A DNA stretch of 64,000 nt from the NCBI GenBank assembly GCA_011799875.1, contig CM022302.1, positions 306,043,048 through 306,107,047 of the forward strand. Direction: 5' to 3'. Below the pieces are notes generated by a model, which had not been told where the DNA came from, made no database searches, and saw nothing but the letters and a program-made list of their open reading frames with translations. Positions 1 to 10,861 of the stretch are shown here, piece after piece. The stretch comes from Thinopyrum elongatum (lineage: Eukaryota; Streptophyta; Magnoliopsida; Poales; Poaceae). How positions within the stretch are numbered: position 1 is the first letter of the stretch; each line of letters starts with the position of its first letter. The position numbers were made by a program, and so were the translations under genes.

Positions 1-480
1 ATTGAGAAGATTAGCCAATCAACATATGAGTGTCGAATAGGATTACGAAACATCGAACCGTTGTACCAGTGTCGTACAGGATAACTATCAGACACGCTAT
101 TCCGTGCTGCAACCTTTACGATGCGTCTGACATCAAAAACAGTTCATGATTGTAAAGCGTGTATGATAAGGCGACTATCACAAACATTTAGTTTGCTCGC
201 ACCGTTTGTGATATTGTCTGAAATCACACATGCTTTGCAAACGGTAACTGTGTGCATGGTTACACACATTTCCTCTCTGTGAACCATGTCGGATTATGAT
301 GTATATCACGCACATTGTGCTTTACAGACCGTGTGCACCGTAATGACCTACAAAGTGTATTTTCACCATAATTTAATTGATGCTATTTAAAATTGTATGA
401 ATTTGAATTTGAAAGTAGGCTATAACTTTATTCATATGCATCGGGTTCAACAACCAATGCATTATTCGATTCACAGGTAC
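1..480. other. Left flank, non-coding, TE-like sequence
   Basis: No convincing reading frame. The stretch is rich in short words such as ACCGTTTGTGA, CACACATG and GTGTGCA that recur in both orientations. This style resembles the 104-bp repeats at 58971-59358, which also carry CACACGGT and CCGTGTG words. It may be a remnant of the same family of DNA-transposon or UTR-like repeat, but I cannot name it. Nothing else is visible. Confidence 0.3.
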
Positions 481-1135
481 ATATGTTCAAGAATTAAATA
501 AAAAAGAATTACATAAGCACCAAATAAAGATTGATGAACCAGGGTTGTATACTTGAACTATTAAAAACGGTAAAGAAAGAGGCAAAGACATTCTGGTTGC
601 TGTAAAAGGTGAAGCGAAATGCCCATATTGTGTCCTCCTCCATGCAGAAGGCAGGCACGACTCTAGTCCAACCCCTTGTGATGGCCACCTGCCCATCCTT
701 CACTTAGGACATCTAGATAGTCATCGTGTTCTAGTAGAAATACTTTAACCTTCGCATGCCCACCAATCATGTAGTTTGAGAGGTAATCTTGAATAAACTG
801 CTTGGGAAACACTCCAAAGGAAAAAGATTCAGACATTGTCATCTAACACAACTCATTATGGGCAGTAAAAAGAAGGCTGCAGAGTTCTTACTTACCATCC
901 TGCAGTTCACTATTGTCTTGCATAAAGTGTAAAAAAATAGTTTAATTATCATATTTTGACCCATTTTACTAACAAACTTTATCAGTTTCCTCACTTGATG
1001 CTGGTTCATGAATATCTGATTGCCCCATACATAAAAAGGGCCGAAGCACGGACCTTTACCAATGACATATGTACCTAAAAGCACCAAGTTAATATTAGAA
1101 GCTAAACAACAATTGCACAATGATGTAGTACAACA
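481..1135. other. Left flank, no gene recognised
   Basis: AT-rich DNA with only short open stretches (the longest is about 110 codons and overlaps a MITE). I see no recognisable domain, splice-consistent exon chain or repeat here. Confidence 0.3.
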
Positions 1136-1225
1136 CTCCCTCCATCCCATTATATAAGATCTTATTACATCCAATATACTAACATATTGGATGAATTAAC
1201 ATCTTATATTATGCGGCGGAGGGAG
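1136..1225. mobile_element. Stowaway-type MITE (Tc1/Mariner derived)
   Basis: About 90 bp that fold back on themselves almost completely. The left end starts CTCCCTCCATCCCATTATAT and the right end, read on the minus strand, starts CTCCCTCCGCCGCATAATAT. The inverted repeat continues inward through ATAAGAT and CATCCAATAT. CTCCCTCC termini are the hallmark of Stowaway MITEs. The expected TA duplication is not clean on either side (CA on the left, TT on the right), so the flanks have probably decayed. Confidence 0.85.
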
Positions 1226-1620
1226 TTTATTACATTGTTATAAATATCGGCCGATTAACAGCAGTTAACTGTTGCTGTGTTGTTGTTGCTGCTCTTCTAT
1301 GTATATCTAGACATCATCAGAAAATTAAGGTAACACTCTTCCTTGTTGATATGTAGTCTAGGATTGCATATTTAGACATTCAGTACAATGCATGTTGCTA
1401 TGTAGCCTCAGATATATTAGATATGGCCCTAGTTATCCTACCGATAAATGGGTCACAAATATATTCAGTTAAATGTCCGATTCACCGATTAATCCCTTAT
1501 CAACCCTCGATCTATATTGTACCAGCTACCGATATCCTAAATAGTGAGTATATATAAGCCATGGGTTGAAACTAACCTCGATAGAAAACATCAGTCGTTC
1601 CCAATATTGTCATGTGTAAG
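1226..1620. other. Left flank, no gene recognised
   Basis: AT-rich intergenic DNA with no reading frame of note and no repeat that I can follow. Confidence 0.3.
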
Positions 1621-2014
1621 TATATCGAAAGGCATGTTAAGCACAACAGGCTAAACATCAACCAAATATATCCATGGAAGACAACATAATCTCCAAATAA
1701 TAGCTTCATATGCAGGTTGAAGCACGCTAGTTAAGCAAAACAAGAAGTGGAAGGTGTGTTAACTGCAATAGGCCTAACATTTGACAACAAGCAAATATAG
1801 TCATTCAAACTGGCATTTTGCAGGTCTAAGTACTCCAGTTATTGTTAAATAAAAATGGAAAGGCGTGTTAACTACAATATGCTCAACAGCAACCAAATGT
1901 AGTCATTCATAGTGGTGTTTTTGAAATTGGTATTGATGAAATTGAAGTGCACAGTTCATACTTGCACATATAGAACATCACATTGTGAATACCTGAAATA
2001 AACAAGGCATACTA
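1621..2014. repeat. Left part of the interrupted ~231-bp tandem array
   Basis: Diverged copies of a unit whose diagnostic words are GGTATTGATGAAATTGAA, CTTGCACATATAGAACATCA and AAATAAACAAGGCATACTA. The array stops at 2014 where the CACTA element begins and resumes at 57407 with GAACAACCAAAGATAGCAAT. Together the two parts form one array broken by the insertion. Confidence 0.85.
2012..2014. repeat. Target-site duplication CTA, left copy
   Basis: The three bases CTA directly precede the CACTAC terminus at 2015. The same three bases follow the other terminus at 57407-57409. CACTA elements characteristically make 3-bp duplications. Confidence 0.85.
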
Positions 2015-2042
2015 CACTACAAAAAAAAGACACATCCGTGAC
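2015..2042 (+). repeat. CACTA left terminal inverted repeat
   Basis: Starts CACTACAAAAAAAAGACACA. Compared with the minus strand of 57379-57406 it is identical for 14 bases and similar over about 28. Confidence 0.9.
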
Positions 2043-2389
2043 ATTTTGGGCCGAACAAATTTTTTTTCTGTCATGCTTATGACACTTCTACGACGATAAT
2101 TGTGATAAAACCCGGTATCATCATAGATGTGGTGGGCTCCTACTTCTATGACAAAAATTATGACAGAAAACGGGCTTTTCATCGTGGGCGGGCTGGAGAC
2201 GCAGCTGCATGACATTCTTTGGGTGGTCCATGATGGAAAAACTCATGGTAGAAGCGAGGGCGAGGAAAATATCGGGGAGTTCCCGGTTACGGTGGGTGGT
2301 CGGGGCCGAGCGATGCACGGAGGGATTGCGTGTTTCTCTCGTACACGTACGCGCGTGTGTGCGAGGCGTTGGGCTCTAACTGAACCTGA
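2043..2389. other. CACTA left subterminal DNA
   Basis: Contains ATGACACTTCTACGAC and ATTATGACAGAAAAC, which have close counterparts near the right end (for example the minus strand of 57267-57345). This shared subterminal sequence supports both ends belonging to one element. The short open frames here look like chance. Confidence 0.7.
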
Positions 2390-3290
2390 GTGAGGCGTTC
2401 GCTTACTGAACCCAAGCGATTGCACTGGCTATGCGTTACTGAACCCGAGCGATCGATCGATCCCTGGCTGTTAATTGAACCCGATCGAGCGATTCCTTCG
2501 CTACTGCTGCTAACTGAAGCTGATCGAACCTGCTGCCTCTTGATGAACAGTGTTTGTTGTTGGGGGTTGGATGAACAGGACCCCCGTGGTAGCATTAGGC
2601 CATTGCCGCTGGATGAACAGGACCCCGATCGAGGAGGCCGGTGGAGGGTGGATGAACAGGACCACATGGAGGCTCCATGAACAGTAGCCGGTGGAGGGTT
2701 GATGAACAGGACCCCGTGGAGGGCTGGTTGAATAGTAGCCAATGGAGGCTGGATGAACAGGATCCTGTGGATGAACAGTAGCTGGTGGAGGCTGGAGCGA
2801 GGCAGTAGACGGTGGATGAACAGTAGCCCGTGGAGTCCCATTTTGTGGTACGCCACACCCCTCCCGATGAACAGGACCCTGTTTCGACCGTAGGCGCTCC
2901 GACACAAGTCTGTTTCCTCTGTTTTGCATTACGCCACACCCCTCCCAATCAACAGCACCCTGTTTCGATCGTAGGCACTCAAACAAAAGACCGTTTCCTC
3001 CATTCTGGGGTACGCCGGACCCTTCCCGATGAACAGGACCCCGTTTTGACCGTACACGGTTGAACAGAAGGCCGTTTTCCTCCGTTTTGTGGTACGCCAG
3101 ACCCCGTTCCGGCTATTCCATCCAAGCCAGTTGGTTCTTGATGAATAGGACGCGTTCTGACCCAGTGGCTTCGCTCTCGATGAACAGGACGTGTTCTGGC
3201 CCATTCAGTTGGCTCCCGGTGAACACGACGCTGTTTCCTCTGTTCTGACCAAGCCGGTTAGCTGTCAATGAACAGGACGACATCGCTGCC
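2390..3290. repeat. Left subterminal repeat array, GATGAACAG motif
   Basis: About 18 copies of GATGAACAG, followed alternately by GACCCC- or TAGCC-type sequence and often GTGGAGG. Examples lie near 2569, 2611, 2651, 2701, 2752, 2773, 2816, 2867, 3028, 3179 and 3268, at irregular spacings of about 20-80 bp. Arrays of this sort in CACTA ends are where TnpA-type proteins are known to bind in En/Spm; that role is an inference here. Open frames across the array come from its repetitive make-up. Confidence 0.75.
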
Positions 3291-3579
3291 GTCCGTTGCC
3301 TCTCCTTGTACACGAGCCCTGGCTGTAAGTATGTGCGCGTACAAGTTCGAGACCCCGCCCGTATGTATGTATGTAGCCGTATTTACTTTCTTGCAGCGTG
3401 GCTGTACGTACATGTACATGATTTATACAGGACTGCCTCAACTGCTACGTCACACGTGCTGCACCTTGCTCGGCCATTGTTCATCCTTGCAGAGAGACCG
3501 ATCGACCAGTATGTACGTACACGTTCACTACCAGAGAGACAACCTTACGTACAGTTCGACCTGGTGGGTCCCAGCTCTC
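3291..3579. other. CACTA internal DNA with short GTAT/TACG simple repeat
   Basis: Contains GTATGTATGTATGTAG near 3361 and several GTACGTAC words. No coding evidence. Confidence 0.4.
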
Positions 3580-5640
3580 AGGGAGGATAAGGAGGCACTT
3601 CCTTGCGTGCGAAGATATAGCTGATGGGTCCCAGCTGTCAGGGGAAGGAATTCATTGTTTTTGCCCGTAATAAGGACGCACTTCGTTGCGTGTGAAGATG
3701 TAGCTGGTGGGTCCCAGCTGTCAGGGGGAGAAAACATTATTTTTTAGGGTAAAAAGGATGTAGTTGCATGCATGCGTCCATGGGCGTGGTGCGTCCCCAC
3801 TGTCAGCCTCTCACGTAAAGTCATCTTCCGATGACTCTCGTTTGTTGACCATGTTGACCATACCGTGCTGAGCGCACCAAGGCCGGTGGACGACGGTGGG
3901 GCCCCAAACAGGAATGACCTGGAGATGGGGAAGACGCGGCAGTGGAGTCACAGATGGAGAGGAGTGGCAAACTTGACTGGTTCGGATGCGCGGCAGCACT
4001 GCCACCCACGGGAGACAGGAGCAAGAACAGAGGTTGAAGAAGCAACACGGCTGTTGGATTAACATCCAACGATCCAGCTACTAGAATCATTTGTTGATTA
4101 AGTTGACAAAGCCCTGCATACACGTCAGCTTTTTAGGCCCACAAGTCAGCCACCAAATCTGCCGTGTCCCAGTTGTCATCGGGAGGAATAATTTTTTTTG
4201 CATAACAAGGAGGCACTAACTTCCGTGCGAAGATACAGCCGGTGGGTCCCAGCTGTCAGTAGGAGCAATCATTTTTTCGCATAATAAGGAGGCACTTGCT
4301 TGTGTGTGTCCCTACTATCAGCCTCTCCACTTACATCCCTCTTCCGATGGCTGTTGTTTGTTAACCACGCCGCGCCGAGAGCACAAACGCGGTGGATGAG
4401 GGCGAGGCCCAGGAAGGGAACGACCTGGAGCCGGCGAAGCCACAACAGTGGATGCCCACACTGAGGGGAGTACGAGGGCTGATTGGTCTGCTGTGGGGTA
4501 AGGCTGACGTCGCCGGAAAATAACAGGATGTGCGGGTGGGTAGAGGGATGGCCTGGCGGCAGCACAGCCGGCCACGGGAGGAGGGAGCAGGCAGTCCCGC
4601 CGGCGCTGGTTTGGGCGGCTGCAGCAGGAAGATCAGAGATTAAAGAAGCACGACGGCCGTTGGATGGACATCCAACAGTCACTGCTCTGTGTTGACTAAG
4701 TTGACAAAGCCTTGCGTACGCTTCAAATTTTTTTTGGACAGTGTCATCGTCAACCTAGTAGGCCCAGAAGTCAGCCTCCAAATCTGTGGAAAATAGCATA
4801 TAGCCCATTTGCCATTATTTTCAATAATTTATAGCCCATTTGCTAATTCTAAAGGATATTTTGAAGCCCATATTCTTTTTATTAGCATTACAGACCATAT
4901 TCTGGGCACTGCTAAAAAAATTCAATGAAATTTTGCATATTTCGGTGGGGTCCGAACTCTTTTAATCACGAAATTTCGAGTCATGTTAAAAATAATTTTT
5001 TAAAAATTATATAAAAATAAAATTCAAAAAAATTTCTCCGCAAAAAAAGAAGGAAATTTAAAATCTTGAAATAAAAAAAAAAACGATGTTTGAATGTAAT
5101 TGCCGGTTAGCTTTGGTTTAAAAATTTACAGCCCATTTCTTACTACTTATAGCCCATTTTCTGGGGAAGCCGAATACATCCCTCCTCGTCGTCTTGAAAG
5201 ATTTCCAGCCCAGCAGGGCAGAGAAAAGCAAGTAGGCCTCGGTTGGGTATTCTCCAAAAAAATAGAACTAGGCTAACCATTTTCAGAAAGAAAAAAGATA
5301 TCAACTAGGCTCGTCATGTGCTTAAATAAAAGCGTAAGCGTGGGCTAGACGGGCCACAGCCCCCGCACAGCGCGCAGTTGAGCTCCGTCTCTAAAACTAA
5401 AAAACAACTGGGCGAGCTGCTTCTTCTAAAAAAACTGGGCAAGCTGCTGGGTCCCTGGTGTTAGCCGCTCGTTGTGTAATTTTCTCATTTATTGACTACA
5501 TTGACAATGGTGTGGGACCTAGTTGTCAAAAAATTAGGAGGAAGTATTTTTTTGGCTTGTAATAACGAGGCACCTGCTTGCGTAATGCCATGACCCCGGT
5601 GGGTCCCTACTATCAGCCTCTCCACGTACACTCATCTCCT
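3580..5640. repeat. Diverged ~80-bp repeats, GGTGGGTCCCAGCTGTCAG type
   Basis: Copies starting AAGGAGGCACTT or similar occur near 3591, 3671, 4208, 4287 and 5567. Most carry GCGTGCGAAGATA and GGTGGGTCCCAGCTGTCAG. Three are followed by longer related blocks with TTGACCATGTTGAC and GCGGTGGACGACGG-like sequence (about 3790-4130, 4310-4760 and 5600-5800). They are internal CACTA filler repeats with no credible protein. Confidence 0.6.
4780..5540. other. AT-rich spacer
   Basis: AT-rich sequence with repeated ATAGCCCATTTGC and TACAGCCCATTTCT phrases, which may be a degenerate short repeat. No gene is seen. Confidence 0.4.
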
Positions 5641-5895
5641 GATTCCTCTTAGTTGTTGACCATGTTGACAACGCCAGACGGCGGCGGGCACAGCAAGCGA
5701 ACCAAGGCGGAGAACGACGGCGAGGCCTCGGACGGGAACAAACAGGAGCCGTGGAAGATGTGGCAGTGTAGTGGCAGGTGGAGGGGAGTACGAGGGCAAC
5801 AACATGTAACTCAAGCTTACAAACAGTACAAAATCCCAAGGATTAATTGTTCATCAAATTTAGACAAAACCTAGATTGAACATGGCAATAACATC

Positions 5896-6255
5896 TAACC
5901 CAACCACTGTTTTTGGCAGTCACAAACAAATGGATCGGTCTGATCCATAAAATCAACATCCTGTGCCAAAAAAATTATTGGAGCATGCATAAGTTGTTGT
6001 AAATAGAAGCTGAGCATGTTCAGAAGCCCATTTGTCCACCTGAAACTTCTTTTTTTGCTGTTCAACATGTCCGTCCGTGAGAAATTTCTTGTTGAAAAAC
6101 ATAAGCCTCATGGACAATAGTAACCTCGCATTCAACAGGAAGAATGTGACAAAGCTTCTATTTGCCTAGTTGGATGCATATCCTTCCATCGTTATTGTCC
6201 TCAAACGAATGTCATGAGAACTAAGAAAATCCCGGTGCTTATTAAGCCACTGATT
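5896..6255 (-). pseudogene. F-box gene fragment: C-terminal FBD domain
   Basis: Read on the minus strand, a single frame runs from about 6255 through RDFLSSHDIRLRTITMEGY, then a TAG stop (6166-6168), then FFLLNARLLLSMRLMFF and DGHVEQQKKKFQVDKWAS. It ends in a stop at 5953; a one-base shift picks up DFMDQTDPFVCDC. This order and the DPFVCDC ending are typical of FBD domains at the C terminus of grass F-box/LRR proteins. One nonsense codon and one frameshift make it non-functional. It continues the gene whose front parts lie at 6635-6960 and 23521-24081. Confidence 0.75.
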
Positions 6256-6634
6256 GGTTATATGTTTTTCTCCATGTGTTAGTGCCGAAGTAGACATGAA
6301 GACTGGAAATAGTTAAGGTCTAAAAAAAGAGTATGTCGAAAGAGCGACAACTGAACGGTTAATTCTAGTACAATATATATGGGATTTCAATGTGCATGAA
6401 ATCATCACCTTTATATATAAATTCTCCAGACATCGAAAGCATCATAGCAAGCCTATAATTATGTTCAGATCATAACTAAACATTCTGATATATAAGATCT
6501 TGACAAAATGCAGCAGAATTGATAGGCTATCCTTGGACGAACTCTTCACTGAGCATATAAAAAAATATTAGTACCCAAAGTGTACTCCAAGATGATATAA
6601 AATTATACGCACAAATGAAAAATGCAGCTTATGA
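6256..6634 (-). pseudogene. Decayed middle part of the F-box gene (intron or lost coding)
   Basis: No clean frame links the LRR part to the FBD part. Minus-strand words with the feel of F-box exon and intron sequence are present, but I cannot place splice sites. It is listed because it lies between two parts of the same gene. Confidence 0.4.
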
Positions 6635-6960
6635 TTACAAATGTGCAGAGACGACAGTTATTTGCGAAGGTATATAACAATAATGAAGGACCAACCTTTG
6701 AAGTGAAGGGGCATCTTCGATGATGAGCTGTTGTCCTTCAAAACAAATTCCAATGCTTTTAAGGTGAGGCGACTTTATTTGGAGACAACTGATACAGATT
6801 TCTATTGCCAAAACAATCAGCAAGTGCTCCAGGGCAGGGCACATGGAGTCGATGATTCTGTGCAGAGAGGCCTCCGACAGATAAACCACCACAAGTGAAA
6901 GTTTTTTTAGCAGTGGGAGTCGAAGCATTTTTACCAGATCGTCTGGTAGATGGCACCGGG
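6635..6960 (-). pseudogene. F-box gene fragment: LRR/FBD-linker part
   Basis: The minus-strand frame reads CHLPDDLVKMLRLPLLKKLS, then SLHRIIDSMCPALEHLLI, SPHLKSIGICFEG and IEDAPSLQRLVLHYCYIPSQ, ending at a stop at 6635. The pattern of leucine-rich stretches followed by EDAPSLQRL and PSQITVVSA is that of plant F-box/LRR/FBD proteins. The frame is cut at 6960 by the gypsy LTR. Dropping one CCGGG target-site copy joins TATFAR (from 23521) to CHLPDD here without a frameshift. The normal continuation after VVSA is replaced by HL and a stop, another sign of decay. Confidence 0.8.
6956..6960. repeat. 5-bp target-site duplication CCGGG, left copy
   Basis: CCGGG precedes the LTR start at 6961 and also follows the other LTR at 23521-23525. 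Confidence 0.92.
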
Positions 6961-7433
6961 TGAGGGAGTCCTGGATTAGGGGGTCCTCGGGTGTCCGGTC
7001 TATTCGATATGGGCTGGACTGATGGGCCGTGAAGATAAAGCAGAAGACCATCCTCCGTGTCTGGGTAGGACTCCTATATGCGTGGACGGCAAGTTTGGTG
7101 TCCGGATGTATTATTTCCTTCTTCTGTAAACCGACTCTGTACAACCCTAGGCCCCTCCGGTGTGTATATAAACTGGAGGGTTTAGTCCGTAGAGGCAATC
7201 AGAATAATCATAGGCTAGACAGCTAGGGTTTAGCCATTACGATCTCGAGGTAGATGAACTCTTGTAACCCCTATACTCATCGAATACAATCAAGCAGGAC
7301 GTAGGGTTTTACCACCTTTAAGAGGGCCGAAACCTGGGTAAATATCGTGTCCCCCTTGTCCATTGTTACCATCGATCCTTAGACACACAGCTTGGGACCC
7401 CCTACCCGAGATCTGTCGGTTTTGACACCGACA
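6961..7433 (+). repeat. 5' LTR of the gypsy-type element
   Basis: 473 bp, TG...CA ends, same length as the 3' LTR at 23048-23520. It contains a TATA element at 7165-7172. The expected primer-binding region follows directly, with TTGGTGCTTTCATTGAGAG at 7435-7453; I could not assign the tRNA. Confidence 0.92.
7165..7172 (+). promoter_or_regulatory. LTR TATA box
   Basis: TATATAAA lies 270 bp before the LTR end. The same motif is conserved in the 3' LTR at 23252-23259. It is the probable core promoter of the retroelement transcript. Confidence 0.6.
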
Positions 7434-7480
7434 TTGGTGCTTTCATTGAGAGTTCCATTGTGTTGTCGATAGAAGAATCG

Positions 7481-9930
7481 ATGGCTCGCCTCGTTGTCGA
7501 TAACGATGCTGTTTCAGGGGAGACTTTCCTCCCTGGTCAACTCTTTGTGTTTGGCGGCTTCACGCTACGTGCCAACTCAACCGGCCACCTTGAGCAGGTC
7601 GATAGCTACGCCCCTGGTCACCAGATCAGGTTTGGAAGTTTGAACTACATCGCCGATATCCGAGGAGATCTAATCTTCGAGGGGTTCACGGCCTCGGCTG
7701 CAGCTCCCCACCCATAGAAATAAGGCCCATCGGATCCGCTATCAGATCCCGTCCAGGGATCGACTATCATGCCCGCCCTGGCCTTAGATCCGGAGCGGAA
7801 CACTTCGTCTGAAGATGGGAGGGTGAACCCCGCCGGACTCTCTCCCTTTACGGAGCTTCTAGCTAGAGACCCAGATGCAACCCAGCCGTCGGTGGACCCA
7901 GAGTCAAACGGGACTCTCCCCGTCATCGGGAAGCCAGATTCACCTCTGGACGTCAACTCCGAACTCTCGAGGTCTACGTCTATCGGGCTCGGCCAAGTGG
8001 TTATTACCGAACCCAGCTCCGCAGATCCTCAGACGCATGTCCAGCTTTCGCTCTTAAATGAAACACTGGACCTAATGCGATCTCTCGCCATCACGGAAGT
8101 ATTACCTCCGAACTACGACCAGCTTGAACTGGGGGCTGAGAGTAGGGAATTTTGCATCCCACCCACCACCCACTTAATAGCCACTGTCGAGGATTTAACC
8201 GACATGCTAGATTACGCCTCCGAAGACACCGACAGCATGGACGACGATGTCGAAGTTGAACCAGGCCAAATCCCGCTCATCACTGGGCGTTGGACGGCCA
8301 CTTCTACTTATGATGTATACATGGTGGACAGGCCTGAAAAGAAGGACGACGATGGCACTTAAGATCCAGATGAGGAGAAGCCCGTCGACGAACCACCAAA
8401 GCGCCGGCGTCAGCGGCGCCACCAACGATCGCGTCGGGCAAGGGAAAGTAATACCGGCACCGGAGATAATGACACTCCTCACAACGCCGAAGACTCCGAC
8501 CACCCCGCTGAGCCTACGTTCGAGCAGGACGAGAGAGAAGAGGGTCAAGTCAACCCCGACGAACTTGCCGATCATCGGGATTTGGAAGATAGTAACTACT
8601 TACCTGTCTCTGAAGAGGATATTAGCCTCGGTGACGAAGATTTCATCGTCCCAGAGGAACACCTCAAACAAGAACGCTTCAAGCGACGGCTGATCGCCAC
8701 TGCACGGAGCCTAAAAAGGAAACAGCAGCAGATTCAAGCCGAAAAGGATACGCTCAACGACAGATGGACTAAGGTCCTGGCCGCCGAAGAGGGATATGGC
8801 TATGAGTGCCAAGAGCTATCCTAAGCGCAGGCTCCTGCCACAATTCGACGAGGAGGCCTTTGAGCCAATACCCTCAAAATACAATCATGCTGATCAGCCG
8901 GACCGACCACCACGTGGACGGGATAAAATGGCAAATTATGCCGAACACCAGCCCGCACCCCCTCGTAACAGAGGCAAGGAAGCAGCGGCTCCGCGCTACA
9001 TGTACGACCTACGTCAGGACCTCATCAATAGAGCCAGCCAGACCAGATCCATCTATGGATCAAGAGGACGTGCCCCCACACGAGATGACGGCCATCAAGC
9101 CTGGCATGACAAACCTAACCAAGTCTGGGGTCAGCACCGGACACAGATGTCATCCGAACTCCATCACGATGTCGCCCGGTACAGAGGTGCCGCACACCCC
9201 ATGTGCTTTACCGAAGAAGTAATGCAGCACCAATTTCCGAAAGGGTTTAAACCCGTGAACATCTAGCAATATGATGGAACGACGGATCCCGCCGTATGGA
9301 TTGAAGATTTTCTTCTCCACATTCACATAGCTAGCGGAGATGATCTCCATGCCATTAAGTACCTCCCTCTAAAGCTGAAAGGACCAGCACGGCACTGGTT
9401 GAATAGCCTCCTAGAGAACTCCATTGGAGGTTGGGAAGATTTAGAGGATGCTTTTCGGGACAACTTTCAGGGCACTTATGTCCGGCCACCGGACGCTGAT
9501 GACTTGAGTCACATAGTCCAGCAACCTGGAGAGTCAGCTCGCAAACTTTGGAATCGGTTCTTAATTAAAAAGAACCAAATCATGGACTATCCGGACGCCG
9601 AAGCCCTAGCGTCATTTAAGCACAGCATCCGTGATGAATGGCTTGCCCGACACCTTGGTCAGGAAAAGCCAAAGACTATGGCAGCTCTTACTGCACTCAT
9701 GACCCGCTTCTGCGCGGGCGAAGATAGCTGGCTGGCTTGTAGAAGCAATAGTACTAGCAACCCCGCACCTCTGAGGCCAGGGATGGCAATGGAAGGCCAC
9801 GACGCAGCAAAAACAAGCGCCGGAACAACAACGAAGAAATAGAGGATACGGCGGTAAACGCCGGATTCAGTGGCTCTAAACCCGGTCAGCAGAAGAAGCC
9901 ATTCAGAGGTACTAGGGACGGTCCATCCAA
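7481..9930 (+). pseudogene. Retrotransposon gag, broken
   Basis: The frame starts at ATG 7481 (MARLVVDNDAVSGETFLPGQ) and is continuous to about 8815 apart from stops at 7715, 7721 and 8360. It then shifts by one base near 8800 and continues through a TAG at 9264 to about 9740. The capsid-like retrotransposon gag core is visible from about 9275: YDGTTDPAVWIEDFLLHI, LKGPARHWLNSL, LEDAFRDNFQGTYVRP and ARKLWNRFLIKKNQIMDYPD. A further frame change joins the nucleocapsid part at 9932. At least four nonsense codons and two frameshifts mean no full gag is made. Confidence 0.85.
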
Positions 9931-9931
9931 C

Positions 9932-10861
9932 TTGGACAAGATACTGGATCGACCCTGCCAGATTCATGGCACCCCTGACAAGCCTGCCAACCACACCAGT
10001 AGAAACTGTTGGGTTTTCAAACAGGCCGGTAAATTAAACACCGAACATAAGGGGAAAGAACCTCCAAGCGAGGACGATGATGAGCCTCGCCCACCGCACA
10101 CTGGGGGACAGAAACAGTTTCCCCCCGAGGTAAAAATGGTGAACATGATCTACGTCACCCACATCCCCAAGAGGGAGTGCAATCGCGTGTTAAGGGACGT
10201 CTACGCCATAGAGCCTGTCGCCCCAAAATTCAACCCATTGTCGGCTTGTCCGATCACCTTTGATCGTAGGGAACACCCAACCAGTATCCATCACGGAGGT
10301 TCGGCGGCCCAGGTACTTGATCCTATCATTGACGGATACCATCTTACTAGAGTACTTTTGGACGGCGGCGACAGCCTTATCTTGTTCTACCAGGATACTA
10401 TCCGTAAGATGGGTATCGACCCATCAAGAATCAAACCTAGCAACACTACGTTTAAGGGAGTGATACCTGGCATGTTGGCCCACTGCAAGGGCTCCTTAAC
10501 ACTGGAAGTCGTATTCGGCTCTCCAGATAACTTCCAAAGCGAAGACTTGATCTTCGACATCGTCCCTTTTCGTAGTGGTTATCATGCACTGCTCGGACGA
10601 ACGGCCTTCGCATGCTTCAATGCGGTCCCGCACTATGCTTATCTGAAGCTCAAAATGCCTGGACCTCGAGGCATCATCACAGTAAATGGGAATATGGAGC
10701 GCTCCCTCCGTACTGAGGAGCATACTGCGGCTCTAGCAGCCGAAGTACAAGGCAGCCTCATCAAGCCGGATAACCCATCGGTCATCAAGACCCACGACTC
10801 TGCTAAGCGAGTCAGATCCGCACTACAACGCGATAGCCCGGTGGAGCCAGAGCTTAAATAG
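9932..10861 (+). pseudogene. Retrotransposon nucleocapsid-protease segment
   Basis: A 309-codon open frame. Near the start, CQIHG, H and NC spaced over about 18 residues resemble the short CHHC-type knuckle of this gypsy lineage. From about residue 120 it matches an aspartic protease fold: RVLLDGGDSLILF with the likely catalytic aspartate at about residue 144, then KMGIDPSRIKP, FKGVIPG, DIVPFRSGYHALLGRTAFA and YLKLKMPGPRGIITV. It stops before any reverse transcriptase. The neighbouring gag is broken, so this is a remnant even though the segment itself is open. Confidence 0.8.

Noticed and set aside
2287..3204. Several minus-strand frames of 100-206 codons
   Set aside because: They cross the GATGAACAG array in different phases and consist of SCSSTLH-like repeats. 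Not conserved protein.
3525..3545. CACTACCAGAGAGAC as an internal CACTA end
   Set aside because: No matching inverted terminus or 3-bp duplication was found. Likely a chance word.
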